DNA of 64,000 bases from an uncultured Oscillospiraceae bacterium (GCA_910586535.1 CAJUHS010000001.1:186396-250395), one strand, 5' to 3'; shown: positions 46,496 to 55,072, counted from the first letter of the stretch. A program made the numbers and translations. The notes: generated from the letters alone by a model not told the origin.

Positions 46496-47301
46496 TTGGC
46501 TATCTCCGTCCTCATATAGTGGAAAAGATACTGCTGAGCGATACCCGCATAGGGCAGCACAAACCCGGGAAAGCCCTCGTGGTAGAACTGCTCCATGACC
46601 CTCTTCATCCACACATCCATGGGAACGCAGTCTATCCTGTACATACCGTACAGAAGAGCGCAGTCCGCCACCTTGGGACCCACTCCCTTTATTGTCATAA
46701 GAACTTTTCTTGCCTCGTCAACCGGGAGCTTCTTTACCTCGTCAATAACTATCTTTCCGCTGTTAAGTTTTTCTATACAATCTGTAATATATTTTGCTCT
46801 GAATCCTGCGCGTAGCGGAGCAAGGTCATCCGGAACAATACCTTTCATCTGCTCAAAGCCGGGGAAACCGCCGTACATATCACACAGCCGCCCGATTATT
46901 CCCTTTATGCGGGGAATATTATTGTTCTGTGAAATGATAAAGGAGCAAAGAGCCTCCCAGCTGTCCTGACGGAGCAAGCGTATCCCGCCCGCATAAGCGC
47001 AGGCTTTTGCAAGAGTACCGTCCTCGGAAAGCCGCTCTTTTATCTCCGTATAGTCCGTCTCCAAATCAAAATAAGGTATCCATACTTTTTGGAATGTTTC
47101 CTCGTCGGTATCGTGAAAACGGAAATAGTCCTTTTCCGCAGAGACCGTCAGCGGCGTATTAAGCATAAAACCGCGGTATGTACAGTCCGAACCGCTTCCG
47201 ATACGCTCCCAGCGGAACGCCTGACCGCAGTCCAGAGTCTCGTCCAGATCAAGGTCGGGGGTTTTCAGTAAAATATCCCCGCCGTTTTTTATATATTCCA
47301 T
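46492..47301 (-). CDS. 8-oxoguanine DNA glycosylase (OGG1-type)
   Basis: A 269-residue base-excision repair enzyme. The N-terminal OGG_N-like domain includes LDLDETLDCGQAFRW. The helix-hairpin-helix-GPD motif TIKGVGPKVADCALLYG carries the catalytic Lys and is followed by PMDVWMKR with the catalytic Asp. It removes 8-oxoguanine and has AP lyase activity. Clostridia commonly have this archaeal/eukaryote-like OGG. Confidence 0.93.
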   Translation of the reverse strand: MEYIKNGGDILLKTPDLDLDETLDCGQAFRWERIGSGSDCTYRGFMLNTPLTVSAEKDYFRFHDTDEETFQKVWIPYFDLETDYTEIKERLSEDGTLAKACAYAGGIRLLRQDSWEALCSFIISQNNNIPRIKGIIGRLCDMYGGFPGFEQMKGIVPDDLAPLRAGFRAKYITDCIEKLNSGKIVIDEVKKLPVDEARKVLMTIKGVGPKVADCALLYGMYRIDCVPMDVWMKRVMEQFYHEGFPGFVLPYAGIAQQYLFHYMRTEIAK

Positions 47302-47352
47302 GTCATATCTCCTTTATGCAGGGACAGATTTCCCGTCCCGCCTTTTTAACGG

Positions 47353-47394
47353 TAAAACGTAACGCGCCCGAACTGACATACAGGCGCGTTACGT
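47353..47394 (-). terminator. Terminator of the tautomerase gene
   Basis: ACGTAACGCGCC (47357-47368) pairs perfectly over 12 bp with GGCGCGTTACGT (47383-47394). The minus-strand tail is TTTT. Confidence 0.8.
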
Positions 47395-47400
47395 ACATGG

Positions 47401-47637
47401 TCACAGCAGACTCTTGGGGTCGTATGCTGGCTTTCTGTAAAGCGTGCCGGATTTGCCCTCGATGTCTTCGGCGAAAACTTTCTGCCACTCCTCCGGGGTA
47501 TAGTCCTCAATGCCCACTGTAACGTGACCGTCTCCGCAGCCTAAAGCCTCGCAAAGCGCGGCTGTAAGCTTGTCCGCTGCAAGCTTTTTCTGTTCCTCAG
47601 TACGCCCCTTTAACATTTTTAACGAAATGTGCGGCAT
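47401..47637 (-). CDS. 4-oxalocrotonate tautomerase-like protein
   Basis: A 78-residue protein beginning MPHISLKML, so Met removal exposes the catalytic N-terminal proline of the tautomerase superfamily. The rest (TEEQKKLAADKLTAALCEAL, then HVTVGIEDYTPEEW) fits the small-subunit fold. Substrate is unknown. The ATG at 47637 has AAGGAGGG upstream; the frame's earlier Met would hide the proline. Confidence 0.85.
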   Translation of the reverse strand: MPHISLKMLKGRTEEQKKLAADKLTAALCEALGCGDGHVTVGIEDYTPEEWQKVFAEDIEGKSGTLYRKPAYDPKSLL

Positions 47638-47686
47638 AAACAAGCCCTCCTTATTAAAAATTAAATATCAAAGAATATAAAAAATC

Positions 47687-48376
47687 CTACTTCTTTTTTA
47701 ACTCGGTACTTATGACCTCAACATCATCAAAAAGACATTGATATTTTGGCGGGATAGTCTTGTTTTTATGTACCTTTCCGAAAAACCACTTACTGAACTC
47801 GCACTCATCCTTTACCCTGTCGAAAAACGTGTGCATATAGCTTATCTGACGCACCTCGAAGTTCAGGAACTCCTTTACGCTTGCGGGAGGCTCGTGTGTA
47901 ACTATGTAATCCACCTTGTTTCCGCACCGCTTCAACGCCTGTGCTCCCTCGTCCACCTCTTCCGAAGAGGGAAGCTCGTGCTCCCACCAGGTCTTTGATT
48001 CGCGGCGTATGTCTATCTCCTTGGTCTGACCGCCTCCGAAAGCAAAAAAGGTCTTGCCCTGAAGATTGAACACGCCGCCCCGCTTCATGTGCATGAGCCT
48101 GCCGGAAATAACGTTCACACGGCCTCCGCAGAAATCCTCCTCGGGGTACTGTTCCAAAAGGTCGTAGTTTTCGTGACAGCCCTCAACAAACAGCGTGTAG
48201 AAACGCTTCTGGCCAATCCTTTTCAGTATCTGCTTCTCCCGCGCGGAGTCGTCCCACAAAAAACCGAAATCCCCGCAGACAATAAGGATATCGCCCTTTT
48301 TGAGCCTGTTTATCTTACTGTTGTTAAAGCGGCTGAGATCGCCGTGCATATCGCCTGTTATACAAATCAAAACCAT
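47687..48376 (-). CDS. Calcineurin-like metallophosphoesterase
   Basis: A 229-residue protein with the metal-binding motifs GDMHGD, VCGDFGFLW, GCHEN (variant of GNHE), THEPP and a final FGKVH (variant of GH). The fold is secure but the substrate is not. Cytoplasmic, no signal peptide. Its upstream region holds one copy of the palindromic element described at 48415-48536. Confidence 0.9.
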   Translation of the reverse strand: MVLICITGDMHGDLSRFNNSKINRLKKGDILIVCGDFGFLWDDSAREKQILKRIGQKRFYTLFVEGCHENYDLLEQYPEEDFCGGRVNVISGRLMHMKRGGVFNLQGKTFFAFGGGQTKEIDIRRESKTWWEHELPSSEEVDEGAQALKRCGNKVDYIVTHEPPASVKEFLNFEVRQISYMHTFFDRVKDECEFSKWFFGKVHKNKTIPPKYQCLFDDVEVISTELKKK

Positions 48377-48414
48377 AACCTCCGAATAAAATTAATTATT
48401 CAACTGTTTATCCC

Positions 48415-48536
48415 GATTCATGATAAAAGTGCATACAAAAAATCCTCATAAAAATTATTAATGTAAATTTTCACTTGATGTTTTACGTTTTACGCACTTT
48501 ATGCACTTTTTGACCGTGGACCAGTATTATTAGTAT
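48415..48536. repeat. Palindromic element, copy A (degenerate)
   Basis: This 122-bp segment lies between divergent genes and is related to the element at 58482-58583. Shared blocks are GATTCA-type then TGATAAAAGTGCATACAAAA (C instead of T at one point in copy B), AAATTTTCACTTGAT in the middle, and ATTAGTATA at the right end. The left end of copy B's inverted repeat is lost. It resembles a small non-autonomous mobile element. Confidence 0.6.
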
Positions 48537-48585
48537 AGCACAAATTTTCCGAAAGGTAAAGAGAAAATTTTATTTTTAAAAACAC

Positions 48586-48614
48586 TTCCATTTTCCAGAA
48601 GAATCTGCTATAAT
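48586..48614 (+). promoter_or_regulatory. Likely promoter of the dacF-type gene
   Basis: TATAAT at 48609-48614 with a poor -35 box (TTCCAT, 48586-48591) at 17 bp. The weak -35 suggests an activator or low expression. Confidence 0.5.
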
Positions 48615-48677
48615 AAAACATAGCATTGTAAGCGGACGGTCATAATGCCCGATAATGAAATAACGCCTGCATTTCTG

Positions 48678-48719
48678 GAAAGGAGAATACCCGCGGATTT
48701 TAAAGCTCTAAAGCGCGGG
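48678..48719 (+). promoter_or_regulatory. Shine-Dalgarno followed by a hairpin, upstream of the dacF-type gene
   Basis: GAAAGGAG at 48678-48685 is the only good ribosome site before the ATG at 48730, but lies 44 nt from it. CCCGCG (48690-48695) and CGCGGG (48714-48719) can pair and would leave about 14 nt between the site and the start codon. An in-frame stop between them rules out a longer protein. Confidence 0.5.
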
Positions 48720-48729
48720 ACATGGATAT

Positions 48730-50097
48730 ATGAACATATTAAAAAAAACGGCGGTACTGCTTGCCGCCCTTATGATATTCGGGACAGCCTCACTGATCCG
48801 CGTTTCTGCGGTGACGTTCACCCCGAATTTTACCGTTTCAAGCGAGGCTGCCGTACTTATCAACCTTGACAAAGACATCGTAGTGTACGAAAAGAATCCA
48901 ACCAAAAAGATGTACCCCGCCTCTCTGACAAAAATAATGACGGCAATAGTCGTTCTGGACAACGTTTCAGACCTGGACAAGACCGAATATGAGGCTCCGC
49001 TGGCAGTTTTTGACGATCTTTACGGCAAAAACCCCTCCTCCGTAGGCTACGAAAGAGGCGAGGTCATTACCGCAACAGACCTTATGTACTCCATGCTTAT
49101 GGCGTCCGCGTGCGAATCGGCCGGAATTTTAGCCTACAACGTGGGCGGCGGAAGCATTCCAAACTTTGTTGACATGATGAACCAGAAGGCTGAGGAGATA
49201 GGGTGCACGGGAACTCATTTTGTGAACCCCCACGGTCTTTACGACGACGAACAGTACACCAATGCATACGATATGTCTGTCATTGCAAAGTACGCTGTTG
49301 ACAATTACCCAAAATTTGTGGAAATTGCCACCACTACGGAATACACACTTCACGGCACGAACTACAAGCAGAACGGCTGGGCGACTATCCACCACACAAA
49401 CGCCATGACCCTCAAAGGCGAGTTTTACTATGAGCCGGCGCGCGGACTAAAAACTGGCACGCTGGACGAATCGGGACGCTGCCTTGCCTCAATGGCTACC
49501 CGCGACGGAAACAACTACCTGCTCGTAACGCTGGGAGCTCCCATGTACGACGCTGACGGAAACCGCACTTACGACCACTATACCGACCACGAAAATATTT
49601 ACGAATGGGCGTTCAATACCTTTTCCTATGAAAAAATACTCAGCGTGACAGACGAGATAACAGAGGTACCCGTAAAGCTTGGCGACGGCGCGGAGCACGT
49701 TATTCTTGTCCCGTCTGAGGACTTTTACACGCTCTGGCCCAACACCCTTGACTCCTCAAGCCTGAAAAAGGAGATCGTCACAAAGGGCTACCTCGATTCG
49801 GACGAATCCATTACCGCACCCGTTGAAAAAGGCCGTGTACTCGGAAAATATACCCTTTCCCTTTCGGGCGAGACTCTCTGTTCCGTGGATCTCGTGGCAA
49901 AAAACGACGTGGCGCTTTCACAGCTTGAATACAATATCATGAAAGTCAAGGCCTTTGTAGGCTCGTTCTGGTTCAAAATGGCTGTTGCAGCCGCGGTTTT
50001 ACTCACCGCCGCCTATATTACAGTCTACATTCTCGCAACAAAAAAGCGCAGAATGAAGATGAAAAAGGTTTCCCAAAAGGGAAAACGCAGGCTGTAA
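48730..50097 (+). CDS. dacF: D-alanyl-D-alanine carboxypeptidase (DacF/PBP5 type)
   Basis: A 455-residue penicillin-binding protein that trims the terminal D-Ala from peptidoglycan stem peptides. A signal peptide (about 1-27) precedes the S11 peptidase domain with YPASLTKIM (Ser65, Lys68), the SAC triad variant in MLMASACESAG, and KTG in GLKTGTLDESGRC. After the PBP5_C domain comes a C-terminal membrane helix (about 415-437) and a basic tail. The symbol is by similarity to sporulation DacF; DacA-like is an alternative. Confidence 0.93.
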   Translation: MNILKKTAVLLAALMIFGTASLIRVSAVTFTPNFTVSSEAAVLINLDKDIVVYEKNPTKKMYPASLTKIMTAIVVLDNVSDLDKTEYEAPLAVFDDLYGKNPSSVGYERGEVITATDLMYSMLMASACESAGILAYNVGGGSIPNFVDMMNQKAEEIGCTGTHFVNPHGLYDDEQYTNAYDMSVIAKYAVDNYPKFVEIATTTEYTLHGTNYKQNGWATIHHTNAMTLKGEFYYEPARGLKTGTLDESGRCLASMATRDGNNYLLVTLGAPMYDADGNRTYDHYTDHENIYEWAFNTFSYEKILSVTDEITEVPVKLGDGAEHVILVPSEDFYTLWPNTLDSSSLKKEIVTKGYLDSDESITAPVEKGRVLGKYTLSLSGETLCSVDLVAKNDVALSQLEYNIMKVKAFVGSFWFKMAVAAAVLLTAAYITVYILATKKRRMKMKKVSQKGKRRL

Positions 50098-50125
50098 CGG
50101 TTTATGCGTTTAACCTAAGGAATTG

Positions 50126-50154
50126 TTGACAAAATAATATCAGTATGATAAAAT
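50126..50154 (+). promoter_or_regulatory. Sigma-A promoter before the small membrane protein gene
   Basis: TTGACA (50126-50131) and TAAAAT (50149-50154) with a 17-bp spacer; the gene starts about 135 bp further on. Confidence 0.75.
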
Positions 50155-50291
50155 TGCTTGGTAAGGGCATTGTTCCGAAACTTTGCGTTCTGAGACAGGA
50201 ACGCGCCCCTGCGGTCATTTCGGGGACAAGCCGGAAAAACGCTTTCGTCTGAGTTATATACAAATTTTTATAATTTATGGAGGACTTTCAT

Positions 50292-50552
50292 ATGTCGGGA
50301 AAAAAGCTTTGCATTTCAAGTCTCGTCCTTGGTATAGTAGGACTGGCATTCTCTTTCTTTCTTCCTGTTATTTCCTATGCCTGCGCCATTCCGGGACTTA
50401 TCATCGGAGTAAAAAAGCGCAGAAAAAACTACAGCTCCTCGGCGGGTATATCCCTGAGCATCGTTGCTTTGTCAATAGCCATGATCAACTCGGTTTTGGG
50501 AATCGTTATGACGGTAAAAATGTTCTTTTCGGGAAAAAGCGACGAAAATTGA
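50292..50552 (+). CDS. Small membrane protein, DUF4190-like
   Basis: An 86-residue protein with two or three hydrophobic segments: CISSLVLGIVGLAFSFFLP, a central glycine-rich IPGLIIGVKKRRK turn, and a C-terminal helix. The arrangement resembles DUF4190 proteins. The ATG at 50292 has GGAGGAC upstream. Function unknown. The solute-binding gene follows after 54 bp. Confidence 0.75.
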   Translation: MSGKKLCISSLVLGIVGLAFSFFLPVISYACAIPGLIIGVKKRRKNYSSSAGISLSIVALSIAMINSVLGIVMTVKMFFSGKSDEN

Positions 50553-50606
50553 TCCTTGTCCTTCCGTCCGTTGACGGTACACATTTTGAACAGGGTGGTT
50601 ATGTTT

Positions 50607-52076
50607 ATGAATAAATTTTCACTGAACCGCAGAATCGCACGCTGCGCCGCGCTGATTACGGCTGCCGCGGCTGTCCCCGGAATTTTTGCAGGCTGCGGCG
50701 GAAAGTCTCCGTCTGACGGCGAACCATTATCCATTGAGATATGGCACTACTACAACGGTTCGCTCCAGAATTCCTTTGACAAGATGATAGAAAATTTTAA
50801 CAACACGGTAGGCGCAGAAAATAATATTACCGTAAGCGCCCACTCTCAGGGCAGCATTGCCGATCTTGAAGCGGCAGTTCTGAACTCAGCACAAAAACAG
50901 GTAGGCAGCAGCGAACTTCCAGACATATTCGCTTCATATGCGGATACTGCCTTTGAGGTCAAAAAAATGGGCATTCTCGCCGATCTGGACGCGTACTTTT
51001 CTCCGGATGAACAGGCTGACTATATAGACTCCTACATAGAAGAAGGCCGTATCGGCAGCAACGGCGAACTGTATATTTTTCCCATTGCCAAATCTACTGA
51101 GACTTTCATGCTCAACAAGACCGAATGGGACGCTTTCGCCGAGGCGACAGGCGCGTCCGCAGACGATATGCGCACTATGGAGGGAATCACGGATACCGCC
51201 CGCAGATACTACGAATGGACCGATTCCCTTACGCCCGACGTTAAGAATGACGGAAAGGCTTTCTATGGCAGGGACGCTCTTGCAAATATGTTTATTATCG
51301 GCTCAAAACAGCTCGGACATGAAATATTCCGCGCGGAAAATGGTTCAGTTACCGTGAATCTTGACGAGTCCGTTATGCGTAAAATATGGGACAATTATTA
51401 CGTTCCGTATATAAGCGGCTATTTCCGCGCCGACGGAAAATACCGTTCCGACGACGTTAAGGTGGGAAATATCATCTCCCTCATCGGTTCCACTTCGTCT
51501 GCTGTATACTTCCCCGAGGAAGTTACCGACGACAGCGGAGCGCACCCGATAAACGCTGAGATACTGCCCATGCCCGTATTAAACGGCGGTCAGTCTGTAA
51601 GCGTTCAGCAGGGCGCGGGAATGGTCGTAACAAAGTCCACTCCCGAGGAAGAAGCCGCAGCGGTAACGTTCCTGAAATGGTTCACCGAACCGGAAAACAA
51701 CATCGCGTTCTCTGCCGAGTCCGGATATTTGCCGGTGAAAAAACAGGCAAATAATTACGATTACTACATGGAAACCGCCCAAAAGCTGGGACTGAACGTT
51801 ACTACCACAAACGATATGGTAATAAAAGAGGCTTTCAGCCGGATTTCCCAGTCGGAACTTTACACAAGTAAGGCGTTTGACGGAAGTCAGGAAGCACGCA
51901 AGATACTGGAATACGGTCTTGCGGACAAAGCCGCCGCAGACAGAGAAGCTGTTGCGGAGCTTGTTGCAGGAGGCGCGTCTCTTGATGAAGCGGTAGGTTT
52001 GTACAATACCGACGAGAACTTCGCCGAATGGTACTCAAAGCTGAAAGACGACATTAACGCTGCCGTAAACAAATAG
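50607..52076 (+). CDS. Extracellular solute-binding lipoprotein (ABC uptake)
   Basis: A 489-residue protein: signal peptide with lipobox FAGC (about residue 32), then a family 1 solute-binding fold (IEIWHYYNGSLQNSFDKMIE, IFPIAKSTETFMLNK, AAVTFLKWFTEPENNIAFSA). Carbohydrate binding is the usual role for the group. No permease or ATPase genes are near. The ATG at 50607 fits the AGGGTGG site better than the one at 50601. An esterase gene follows after 16 bp, so substrates may be esterified oligosaccharides. Confidence 0.9.
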   Translation: MNKFSLNRRIARCAALITAAAAVPGIFAGCGGKSPSDGEPLSIEIWHYYNGSLQNSFDKMIENFNNTVGAENNITVSAHSQGSIADLEAAVLNSAQKQVGSSELPDIFASYADTAFEVKKMGILADLDAYFSPDEQADYIDSYIEEGRIGSNGELYIFPIAKSTETFMLNKTEWDAFAEATGASADDMRTMEGITDTARRYYEWTDSLTPDVKNDGKAFYGRDALANMFIIGSKQLGHEIFRAENGSVTVNLDESVMRKIWDNYYVPYISGYFRADGKYRSDDVKVGNIISLIGSTSSAVYFPEEVTDDSGAHPINAEILPMPVLNGGQSVSVQQGAGMVVTKSTPEEEAAAVTFLKWFTEPENNIAFSAESGYLPVKKQANNYDYYMETAQKLGLNVTTTNDMVIKEAFSRISQSELYTSKAFDGSQEARKILEYGLADKAAADREAVAELVAGGASLDEAVGLYNTDENFAEWYSKLKDDINAAVNK

Positions 52077-52092
52077 GGAAAGGAACTTTAAA

Positions 52093-52917
52093 ATGATATA
52101 CAAAACCGTTTCGCTTGATATTCCGTACGAAAAGGCTGGACTCGGCACGGCAGGATGCCTTGCCGAGCTGGATATGTACTGTGCAGGTCCCTATGAAAAT
52201 ATGCTTCTTACCAAACGTCCCGCGGTAGTCATCTGCCCGGGCGGAGGATACGAATACTGCTCCGAAAGAGAGGCAGAACCGGTAGCTATGCGGTTTGCTT
52301 CCTATGGGATACAGGCTTTTGTGCTTCGCTACAGCTGCGTGAACAAGAGATTTCCCACCAGTCTGCTGGAGGCTGCTCAGGCGGTTGCATATGTGCGCAA
52401 AAACGCGGCGGAGCTTGGAGTCGACCCCGATAAAATAATGATATGCGGCTTTTCCGCCGGAGGACATCTTGCAGCAAGCCTTGCGGTACACTGGAAAAAG
52501 GATTTTATTGCCAATGCGCTTGGCGAAGAAAGCTCTCTTTATAGACCTAACGGCGCGGTTTTGTGCTATCCCGTTATAACGTCCGGAGAAAAACGCCATG
52601 ACGGTTCTATAGTAAATATCGCAGGAAACGATGCTGAGCTAAGAGAGCTTGTTTCCCTTGAAAAGCAGGTGACAGCGGACGTTCCGCCTGTGTTCCTCTG
52701 GCACACCGCAGACGACGGCTGCGTACCCATTGAAAACACTCTGATGTTCGCAGCGGCTCTTGCTGAAAAGAAAGTTTCCTTTGTCTGTCATATTTTTGAA
52801 AGGGGAGCTCACGGTCTGTCCCTATGCGACGACAGCACCGCAAGCGGAAACGAGCATTTCAATCCCGACTGCGCAAGATGGTTCAATATGGCTGTGGAAT
52901 GGATAAAGGCAAGGTAA
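52093..52917 (+). CDS. Alpha/beta hydrolase, probable carbohydrate esterase
   Basis: A 274-residue cytoplasmic hydrolase. It shows the oxyanion loop VICPGGGYEYCSEREAEPVA, the nucleophile elbow MICGFSAGGHLAAS, the acid region HTADDGCVPIE and the His in GAHGLSLC. The GGGY and GFSAGGHLAA pattern is that of the BD-FAE/acetylxylan-esterase-like enzymes. It probably removes acetyl or feruloyl groups from imported sugars. It is cotranscribed with the solute-binding protein. Confidence 0.9.
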   Translation: MIYKTVSLDIPYEKAGLGTAGCLAELDMYCAGPYENMLLTKRPAVVICPGGGYEYCSEREAEPVAMRFASYGIQAFVLRYSCVNKRFPTSLLEAAQAVAYVRKNAAELGVDPDKIMICGFSAGGHLAASLAVHWKKDFIANALGEESSLYRPNGAVLCYPVITSGEKRHDGSIVNIAGNDAELRELVSLEKQVTADVPPVFLWHTADDGCVPIENTLMFAAALAEKKVSFVCHIFERGAHGLSLCDDSTASGNEHFNPDCARWFNMAVEWIKAR

Positions 52918-52933
52918 TACGCTTATAGAATAA

Positions 52934-52969
52934 AAAACGCTCAAAACCTACTGCGGCTTTGAGCGTTTT
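52934..52969. terminator. Bidirectional terminator
   Basis: AAAACGCTCAAA and TTTGAGCGTTTT form a 12-bp perfect stem between two convergent genes (esterase and DUF378). Confidence 0.92.
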
Positions 52970-52991
52970 CATATTTTACATTTTGAAGGTT

Positions 52992-53201
52992 TTAGGTTCT
53001 GCTTTCGGTAAGCGAATCCCGCCTGAAGAGAAGCGTTATGCACCAGATCGCCGAGAGGGCTACGAGCACATAAACCACTCTGCTGAGGATCGCGCCTGTT
53101 CCGCCGAACAGCCATGCCACAAGGTCAAAGCTGAATATCCCCACGAGACCCCAGTTAAGACCGCCTATGACAAGAAGCGCAAGTGCGATTTTATCAAACA
53201 T
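52992..53201 (-). CDS. DUF378 small membrane protein
   Basis: A 69-residue protein with two membrane helices, starting FDKIALALLVIGGLNWGLVG, the signature of DUF378 (YuzA-like). Function unknown. AAAGGATTGG precedes the ATG, and a structured leader lies before it. Confidence 0.9.
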   Translation of the reverse strand: MFDKIALALLVIGGLNWGLVGIFSFDLVAWLFGGTGAILSRVVYVLVALSAIWCITLLFRRDSLTESRT

Positions 53202-53226
53202 TTTTTACCAATCCTTTCAGATTTCT

Positions 53227-53266
53227 GCGCTGTAAACAGGCAAACCCCGCACTGTTTACGGTGCGC
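53227..53266 (-). other. Structured leader of the DUF378 gene
   Basis: GCGC-x3-GTAAACAG pairs with CTGTTTAC-x-GCGC in the 200-bp gap upstream of DUF378. Further right (about 53310-53352) CCGGAACTC/GAGTTCCGG and GGAGG/CCTCC hairpins with a T-rich minus-strand tail probably end the LCP gene transcript. Confidence 0.5.
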
Positions 53267-53403
53267 CGAAAAAAAGAAAATAAAAGAAGATACTCCCGGA
53301 GAATATGTTTCCGGAACTCTGAAAATGCGTCTCCGAGTTCCGGAGGGTGTACCTCCGAGAATATTATCCGCAGTAATATTTGATTTATTCAAAGCGCGCC
53401 TCA

Positions 53404-54363
53404 TTACTCAACAGCAAGCAGGCTCATTTCCGTTTCAACGCTTTCCATATCGGTATCGTACAGCTTGAAACGCTCGGTCAGGGATTTCAGAAAATTTTCG
53501 TCAAGCACGAAAAGCCCGTCCGCGTTGTAAGCCCCCGTAACCGTCACAAGCTGGGATACCCTGTCGTCGCTGGAAGCAACATATTTCATCGCTTCGGACT
53601 GTTCCTTGTAGTCGTAAGCGGTAAAATTTGTCTCAGCCGCAGAATTTATTACTGCGCTGAAATAGTCGTCCACATGGCTTGAAAAGCTTTCGTCAATGTT
53701 GCGGTTGATAAGGTCGTTTATCGCCACTCCGGTTATTTTTGCGCGGTATTCCTCTCCCGAATTATAAAGCGGAAAAGTTATTACCTTTCTGAGCATTTCG
53801 GAGTCAAGATATGTGCTTCCCTCGCGGATTATTGTCTCCTCGCCCGTGTCGGGATTCGAATAGATGAGGTTATAGGGAACGTCAAAATCCACTCCGCCGA
53901 ATATGTCCGCAATTACAGAAAAGCTGTCGTTGTTTAGCTTCATGTAGTAGTCTATCTTTATGCCTGCGGCGTTCTCAACCGCAGATACCGCCTGCGGAGC
54001 TCCGCCCCTGCGGTAAAACTCATAAAGACTGTCCTCTGTGCCGTCCGCATAAGCGTAGGTGTCCGCAGGTACAGGCATTATCACCATTCGCTGCTCGTCG
54101 GCTATCATGCGTACTATTAAAAAACAGCACCCGCTCAAACGCTTTTCCGAATCAAATATGAACAGAGTGGTCTTGTTATTTGCCGACGTAGGAATGTACT
54201 CCTCCGCAACGAGCCGCTCAATATTCGGTTCCGCAGCGGCGTCAGGTTCTTTCGGGGCAGTAAGATATCGGAAAAGCATAAAGCATATCCCGCCGATAAT
54301 TATCAGGGTAACAATTATCGTTATAAAATATGTAAGGGCGATCTTGGTTCCTTTTTTTGCCAT
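53404..54363 (-). CDS. LytR-CpsA-Psr-like protein with degenerate active site
   Basis: A 319-residue protein with an N-terminal membrane helix (about 9-31) and an extracytoplasmic LCP-like domain (TLFIFDSEKR, MPVPADTYAYADGTEDSLYE, AVENAAGIKIDYYMKLN, DVPYNLIYSNP). LCP enzymes attach wall polymers to peptidoglycan. Here the usual R-S-D-T after the first strand reads LSGC, and the PRDT motif is PADT, so two arginines and an aspartate of the usual active site are missing. A non-catalytic or altered role is likely. The ATG at 54363 has GAAAGGAA upstream. Confidence 0.8.
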   Translation of the reverse strand: MAKKGTKIALTYFITIIVTLIIIGGICFMLFRYLTAPKEPDAAAEPNIERLVAEEYIPTSANNKTTLFIFDSEKRLSGCCFLIVRMIADEQRMVIMPVPADTYAYADGTEDSLYEFYRRGGAPQAVSAVENAAGIKIDYYMKLNNDSFSVIADIFGGVDFDVPYNLIYSNPDTGEETIIREGSTYLDSEMLRKVITFPLYNSGEEYRAKITGVAINDLINRNIDESFSSHVDDYFSAVINSAAETNFTAYDYKEQSEAMKYVASSDDRVSQLVTVTGAYNADGLFVLDENFLKSLTERFKLYDTDMESVETEMSLLAVE

Positions 54364-54397
54364 TTTAGTGTTTCCTTTCAAAAAAATTAAAAAACTG

Positions 54398-54426
54398 TTG
54401 AAAATTTTTCTGGTAAGTGGTATAAT
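54398..54426 (+). promoter_or_regulatory. Sigma-A-like promoter pointing antisense into the SLOG gene
   Basis: TTGAAA (54398-54403), 17 bp, TATAAT (54421-54426) on the plus strand. The nearest plus-strand gene starts 830 bp later (alr), so the transcript would first run antisense through the SLOG gene. It could be a chance match in AT-rich DNA. Confidence 0.45.
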
Positions 54427-54429
54427 TAT

Positions 54430-55002
54430 TTAAAAAGCAAGCTGTTTGTTACCGAAACTGCCGCCAAGGTCGTTTTCTATCTTTTCAGCGTTGATTATCC
54501 TGACCTCTATGCGCCTCTTCTCGGCGTACCTGATGGTCTGTCCCGTACCGCTTCTGTAATCTGACACCACAGCTATCAGCTTGTCGGAACGGTTTACCAT
54601 ATATTCGTTTCTCAGCCTCATGCAGTCGCGGGAATAAATTTCGCTTACATAAACTATCTCATCGGCTTGCAGAAATATATTTCCGAGAGTAAATTTATCC
54701 CTGCCCCTAAAGCTTTTTCCGTGTTCGCGGTAGGGAGCGGCTGCGATAAGCTTCAGCGGCATTCCGCGGGCTTTAAGCTCCATGACCATTTCGCCCGCCC
54801 AAAGATCTACGCCCCGGGCAAGCCCTGTTATAAAGGAAGTATATCCGTTTTCAGCGCTTTCAAGTATTTCCCTGTAAAGTATGCTTTTTATCGTCCGTAC
54901 AGCCTGAGAGCATTCGTTTCCTCCGTCGGGAAGCTTTTCCGGACGGTGTCCCGAAAAACACACGGTTTTCCCCAAATCTGCCATATTATCGCCAAAAGGC
55001 AT
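54430..55002 (-). CDS. SLOG/DUF1273-type nucleotide-binding protein
   Basis: A 190-residue cytoplasmic protein with the SLOG (YpsA-like) Rossmann fold: TVCFSGHRPEKLP, ITGLARGVDLWAGEMVMELK, LIAAAPYREH and RNEYMVNRSDKLIAV. SLOG domains bind nucleotide-derived ligands; the role here is unknown. The ATG at 55002 has CGGGGAT upstream; ATG 54984 is an alternative. It has its own promoter at 55073-55101. Confidence 0.85.
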   Translation of the reverse strand: MPFGDNMADLGKTVCFSGHRPEKLPDGGNECSQAVRTIKSILYREILESAENGYTSFITGLARGVDLWAGEMVMELKARGMPLKLIAAAPYREHGKSFRGRDKFTLGNIFLQADEIVYVSEIYSRDCMRLRNEYMVNRSDKLIAVVSDYRSGTGQTIRYAEKRRIEVRIINAEKIENDLGGSFGNKQLAF

Positions 55003-55072
55003 GATATCATATCCCCGTTTCAAAATATTTGTGCGGTTCAGCAGCTTCCGCTGAATTTATGCTTATTTAGTT

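Noticed and set aside
48645-48869. 74-codon plus-strand open frame ahead of the dacF-type gene
   Set aside because: It overlaps the start of the dacF-type gene in another frame and has no ribosome site at its ATG.
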